A stretch of 10,481 nucleotides of DNA from Planctomycetota bacterium. Its GTDB lineage: Bacteria; Planctomycetota; SZUA-567. Positions 7,522 through 10,481 of this stretch are shown piece after piece; within the stretch, counting starts at the first letter, position 1, and each line of letters starts with the position of its first letter. Below the pieces are notes generated by a model, which was given only the letters and a program-made list of their open reading frames with translations, was not told the DNA's origin and made no database searches. Both the position numbers and the translations under genes were made by a program. The stretch spans positions 1 through 10,481 of the forward strand of contig JAITKH010000441.1 of NCBI GenBank assembly GCA_031278535.1. Direction: 5' to 3'.

Positions 7522-9306
7522 CTACATGTTGATCAGCGTCTCGTAGAGCTGGTCCATGGTGCTGATGAACTTCGCCGCCGATTGAAAGGCCCGCTGGTAG
7601 GTGATCATCCTGGTCACCTCTTCGTCCTCGTTCACGCCGGCCAGCGATTCCCGCTGGTTGAACATGCTGGCGGCAATGTCCTCGGAAAGCAGTTTCATGT
7701 TGCTGGCGCGGTTGGCCTCGCTTGCCAGCCGGCCGGCGACCGACTGGTAATAGCTCTCGAGCGTCATGCCCGAAAGATTTTTGACGGCCGCGTCCCGGAC
7801 CGCAATCAGGGCCAGGGCGCCGCTGTTGTCGCCCTTTTCGAAACTCTTGGCGCCGCCGAGGAGTTCCGGCTGGCCGGCCAGTGTCGGGTTGACGCCCATG
7901 GTGACGGCGTTGTGCCCGGTGAAGAAAACGTTCAGGCCGAGGGCGGCAAGTACGCCCGAAGTGTCCTCGCCGAAGCAGAAACCGTAGTCTTCGGTCTTCG
8001 ACTCGATGGTGACGCGGTATTGGCGGTCGATTTTCACCTCGAAGACGCCGGGCATGGCGTTGTCGAGGGCCTTTTGCATCCTGTTCACCAGCGAGTTCTC
8101 GGCCTCGGGGTTGTCCGGATCCCAGAGAATCGTGTCGGGTTCGCCGTTCGGGCCCGACCGGCCGTCAAGGTCCACCTCGATATTGATGGTGGTCGGCTCG
8201 TCGGTGCCGCGGTTGTGGATGACGATTTCGAAGTTGCCGTTTTGTATTTGGAACGTCCCCTCAGGTATCAGGTCCTTGTATACCATCCTGTCGAGGGTGT
8301 CGGCCGGATTGAAGGGGGAATTGAGGGAAGTCAGGGTCGAAAAGCTCTCCAGCCCCCGGGTCTGCGAATAGGCGCGATTGAATTCCCAGATGAAGTTGCC
8401 GGCAAGACTGTCCAGATTGTCCTTGTAGCTCTTGATGACGACGTCGCGCATCTCCAACTGGGCCGCCAGTTTGCCGTCGGTCGGGGTCAGGGGATAGTGG
8501 TCGCTGTCGAACACCGGGGTGTTGACAATGGTCCCGTCGCTCGATGGGGTCTTGTCCATGGTTATCGGCTTCACCTGATCGTAATACACCAGGTTCCGGC
8601 CGTGGATGGAGACGATAAAGGAACCGTTCGCCTCCTCCTCCACGTCGATGTCCATGTAACTGTACAGTTCCTTGATTGCCTCGCCCCGCTGGTCGCGGAG
8701 ATCGTTTGCCGTTCGAGTGGAGGCGCCGCCCAGTTCGGTGGTGACGATGGTCTTGTTCAACTGGGCCACCGTTTCCAGCAGGCGGTTGATTTGCGTCACC
8801 GATTCGGCCACTTCGTTGTCCACGTCCTTGCGGTATTCCGCCAGCTGTTCGCCCATGCTGTTGAACCGCTTGACAAGCTGTTCCGCCTCGGTAATGGCGG
8901 TGGTGCGGACGGAGAGGTTCTCGACATGGGCGCTGTAGTCGGCCATGCCGTCCCAGAAGAGGCTGATCGAGTCCGAAAGGGCGTTTCCGGACAATTCGTT
9001 GAAGAAGGTTTGCAAATTGCTGTAGCAACCCTGGAGATCCCCGTAATAGGTGTCGGTGGAGGTGGCCTGCCGCAACTGTTTCTCGATATACTCGTTTCCG
9101 ACGCGTTTAATCGACTGCGTCCAGACTCCGGTTCCGACGATGGAATTGCCCAGGCCGGCGGTCCAGCCCTTCAGCGCCTCCTGGTTCAGGGTCTGGCGGC
9201 TGTAGCCGGCGGTCTCGATGTTGCCCAGGTTCTGGCCGGTGACGTCAAGGCCGTAGCGGGCCGTGAGGAGGGCGCTGGTGCCGATGGCGAGCGAATGAAA
9301 TCCCAT
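7522..9306 (-). CDS. flgK: Flagellar hook-associated protein FlgK (HAP1), 594 aa
   Basis: FlgK is exported by the flagellar type III apparatus and forms the first junction ring on the hook, on which FlgL assembles. The start is the ATG at 9306, with GGAGG (9316-9320) 9 bases upstream and the family N-terminus MGFHSLAIGTSALLTARYGL following at once; the frame continues upstream to 9396, but that stretch covers the leader and reaches into the promoter. The N-terminal rod/hook-type motif DVTGQNLGNIETAGYSRQ occupies residues 21-38 and a long helical region runs to about 215. The middle is a beta-rich domain (about 345-480, with GFCFGEDTSGVLAALGLNVF at 442-461), and the C-terminal motif GVNEDEEVTRMITYQRAFQ is at 557-575. 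Length is within the normal FlgK range. Two Cys (residues 94 and 444) are slightly unusual for an axial protein. It is the first gene of the flgK-flgL pair, preceded by a sigma-54-like promoter. Confidence 0.96.
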   Translation of the reverse strand: MGFHSLAIGTSALLTARYGLDVTGQNLGNIETAGYSRQTLNQEALKGWTAGLGNSIVGTGVWTQSIKRVGNEYIEKQLRQATSTDTYYGDLQGCYSNLQTFFNELSGNALSDSISLFWDGMADYSAHVENLSVRTTAITEAEQLVKRFNSMGEQLAEYRKDVDNEVAESVTQINRLLETVAQLNKTIVTTELGGASTRTANDLRDQRGEAIKELYSYMDIDVEEEANGSFIVSIHGRNLVYYDQVKPITMDKTPSSDGTIVNTPVFDSDHYPLTPTDGKLAAQLEMRDVVIKSYKDNLDSLAGNFIWEFNRAYSQTRGLESFSTLTSLNSPFNPADTLDRMVYKDLIPEGTFQIQNGNFEIVIHNRGTDEPTTINIEVDLDGRSGPNGEPDTILWDPDNPEAENSLVNRMQKALDNAMPGVFEVKIDRQYRVTIESKTEDYGFCFGEDTSGVLAALGLNVFFTGHNAVTMGVNPTLAGQPELLGGAKSFEKGDNSGALALIAVRDAAVKNLSGMTLESYYQSVAGRLASEANRASNMKLLSEDIAASMFNQRESLAGVNEDEEVTRMITYQRAFQSAAKFISTMDQLYETLINM

Positions 9307-9383
9307 GAGTCGTTTCCTCCGTGACGACAACGTTCCGTTCCGGGTCATCCACAACGTGCCGGACATACGCGACAGATAAAGGG

Positions 9384-9401
9384 ATGCAATTGTCATGCCA
9401 A
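9384..9401 (-). promoter_or_regulatory. Sigma-54 (-24/-12) promoter upstream of flgK
   Basis: On the - strand the sequence reads TTGGCATGACAATTGCAT. The invariant GG and GC elements are separated by exactly 10 bases, and the flanks TTGGCA and TTGCA match the RpoN consensus (TGGCAC-N5-TTGCA) apart from one position. Transcription would begin near base 9374, giving a leader of about 68 bases before the flgK ATG. Sigma-54 control of hook-junction genes is established in several flagellated groups. It implies a bacterial enhancer-binding activator (FlgR/FleQ-like) encoded elsewhere. Confidence 0.7.
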
Positions 9402-9713
9402 TGCGTTCGTTTTTTCGGTCGACTTTGACGGCAAAGAAAATAACATCTTATTATTTAATGAATTATAAACACAGGGCTGTTTGCGGACATGTCATTTCGC
9501 CCCGATGGTTCAGGATGAGGCAACGGAGGTATTTGCCGGCATTCGCGGTTTAGGGGTTTTTAAATTTATGTCCGTAAGGGTTCATAAGGGCGATGAAGGC
9601 TTATAGGCAAGCCGGGGATTTATGCGCCCGTCGCAACTTTTAGAGCCTATCTTAGTCGTCCCTGAAAAAGGGGCAAAAATCTTCAAAAATCCGCATAAAA
9701 TAGGATATTTTCG

Positions 9714-9741
9714 TTGTATTTTTATGAAAATGCGATATGAT
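9714..9741 (+). promoter_or_regulatory. Possible sigma-70-type promoter for the transposase
   Basis: TTGTAT (9714-9719) and TATGAT (9736-9741) are 16 bases apart. The -10 matches 5 of 6 consensus bases and the -35 only 3 of 6. Transcription would start about 35 bases before the likely transposase ATG at 9785. The surrounding AT-richness makes a chance match possible. Confidence 0.3.
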
Positions 9742-9784
9742 TTTTTGCAGGATTTTCCTTCTTTCTCTCTGGAAAGCTTGCAAA

Positions 9785-10481
9785 ATGAAGCCGGGAATGA
9801 GCCCCATTCAGGATCCCCCAAGCCAGTCTCTTCGGGGTGCCGCTCGAAAAAATCGTCAATCCGCTGCATCCCTTGGTGATATTGGCCGGGAAGATCAATT
9901 GGGATCGCTTCGAAAAGGAACTGGGTTCCAGGTTCTGTGAAACCAACGGCGCGCCGGCGAAACCCATTCGCCTGATGGTCGGTCTGCATTATCTCAAGCA
10001 CGCCTACCGTCTCTCCGACGAAAAGACTGTCGAAGGTTGGGTGGAGAATCCATACTGGCAGCATTTCAGCGGCATGAAGTATTTCATGCACCAGGCGCCC
10101 GTCGACCCGTCGCTGATGGCGCGCTGGCGGAAGATGCTCGGAGACGGCGGCATGGAAAAGCTTCTGGCCGGGACGGTCGAGGTCGGCTTCGGGATGGAAG
10201 TCATCGCTGGAAGAAGCCTGGAGAACGTCGATATCGACGCCACGGTTCAGGAGAAAGCGATAACCAACCTACCCCACCGACGCCAGGCTTTTCCACGCCA
10301 TGCTCAAGAAGTTGACTAAGTTGGCGAAGCGGGGGGGGGAGGAATTGCGCCAGATCTATGGGCGCGTATCCAGGAAGGCGTTGGTGAGGGTCGGGCGTTA
10401 TTTCCATGCCTGCCAGAACAAGCGGGCGATGCGCGAAATCCGTCGCCTCAAAACGATGCTGGGGCGGGTGATTCGCGATAG
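9785..10481 (+). pseudogene. IS5-family-like transposase, frameshifted and cut by the window end
   Basis: The best conserved part (9837-10274) reads IRLMVGLHYLKHAYRLSDEK, then VEGWVENPYWQHFSG, matching the N-terminal DUF772-type domain of IS5-family transposases, then DIDATVQEKAI, the segment carrying the first catalytic Asp of the DDE triad. After a CCCC run at 10272-10275 the frame should shift: the next frame gives TDARLFHAMLKKLTKLAKRG and IYGRVSRKALVRVGRYFHAC to the window end, the normal continuation. A second break is likely near 9824-9836. ATG 9785 has a good ribosome binding site (GGAAAG, 8 bases upstream) and encodes MKPGMSPIQDPPSQS, but SLFGVPLEKIVNPLHPLVIL continues in another frame. 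With these breaks the element should not make an intact transposase unless frameshifting restores it. The remaining catalytic residues lie beyond the window. Confidence 0.8.

Larger units (their letters stand above)
9307..9784. other. Intergenic region between flgK and the divergent transposase
   Basis: About 480 bases contain no gene I can support. From the flgK side come the 5' leader, the sigma-54 promoter, and an AT-rich tract (about 9435-9473) just upstream that could help DNA bending. A mixed-composition stretch (about 9475-9640) includes the near-repeats TAAGGGTTCA and TAAGGGCGAT. A second AT-rich stretch (about 9665-9750) probably belongs to the insertion sequence. The left IS boundary may lie near 9640-9660 (around GAGCCTATCTTAG), but without the right end the inverted repeat cannot be verified. 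Confidence 0.5.
9650..10481 (+). mobile_element. Insertion sequence, IS5-family-like, left part only
   Basis: The element is defined by the transposase remnant. The left boundary is approximate: the AT-rich non-coding stretch before the transposase is typical of an IS end, but no terminal inverted repeat or target duplication can be confirmed, because the right end is outside the window. It lies upstream of flgK in the opposite orientation and does not interrupt the sigma-54 promoter. Confidence 0.6.

Noticed and set aside
7484..7522. GTG 7522 as the FlgL start
   Set aside because: It would add a basic 13-residue leader not seen in FlgL. AAGGAGG at 7492-7498 is placed for the ATG at 7483.
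5237..7546. Long + strand open frame (769 codons) opposite flgL, and another at 3365-4804 (479 codons)
   Set aside because: They lie antisense to a gene with clear FlgL ends and continuous flagellin-like features. Their products show no family motif. Long antisense frames are expected from the codon bias of GC-rich genes.
7582..9324. Long + strand open frame (580 codons) opposite flgK
   Set aside because: FlgK is unmistakable on the other strand. The antisense product is Val/Gly/Arg-rich with no recognisable domain and no credible ribosome binding site.
9307..9396. N-terminal extension of FlgK to 9396
   Set aside because: FlgK starts directly with the MGFHSLAIG-type sequence, and GGAGG precedes ATG 9306. 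The extension would reach into the sigma-54 promoter.
9434..9475. TATAAT-like sequence on the - strand as a housekeeping promoter for flgK
   Set aside because: No -35 element lies at 16-18 bases; the region is simply AT-rich and lies upstream of the better sigma-54 site.
9582..10091. Minus-strand open frame (169 codons) across the IS left end
   Set aside because: It runs antisense to the transposase and through AT-rich non-coding sequence; the product has no recognisable motif.
1..10481. CRISPR arrays, tRNA or rRNA genes
   Set aside because: No regularly spaced direct repeats and no cloverleaf or rRNA-like sequence were seen when reading the intergenic regions on both strands.

Overview
The window is GC-rich bacterial DNA holding a housekeeping block on the + strand, a convergent flagellar hook-junction operon on the - strand, and the start of a broken insertion sequence. 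The organism is flagellated. It uses the single-chain (alpha2) glycyl-tRNA synthetase and a sigma-54-type flagellar promoter. With the style of FlgK and FlgL, this loosely suggests the Planctomycetota/Lentisphaerota/Verrucomicrobiota neighbourhood, but I cannot fix the taxon from the sequence.

Bases 1-3152 (+) form a probable co-directional cluster: the 3' part of glyS, a 45-residue very basic ORF, a 123-residue protein of unknown function, and a DHH/DHHA1 phosphoesterase of the NrnA type (nanoRNA/pAp hydrolysis). The gaps are only 36-50 bases and no terminator is evident between them, so they may be co-transcribed.

Bases 3153-3373 separate nrnA and flgL, which point toward each other. The gap contains one 9-bp inverted repeat, a possible bidirectional transcription end.

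Bases 3374-9306 (-) encode flgK (594 aa) and then flgL (1369 aa). Their products, HAP1 and HAP3, form the junction between flagellar hook and filament. FlgL is the standout: its ends are ordinary flagellin/FlgL coiled-coil regions, but they enclose an insert of about 1,100 residues built of divergent internal repeats and a run of short glycine-centred repeats. A well-matched sigma-54 (-24/-12) promoter lies 78-95 bases upstream of flgK and probably drives both genes.

Bases 9307-9784 are non-coding. They hold the sigma-54 promoter, an AT-rich tract upstream of it, and probably the left end of an insertion sequence. From 9785 to the window end is an IS5-family-like transposase whose reading frame is broken by one clear and one probable frameshift; its right end lies outside the window.
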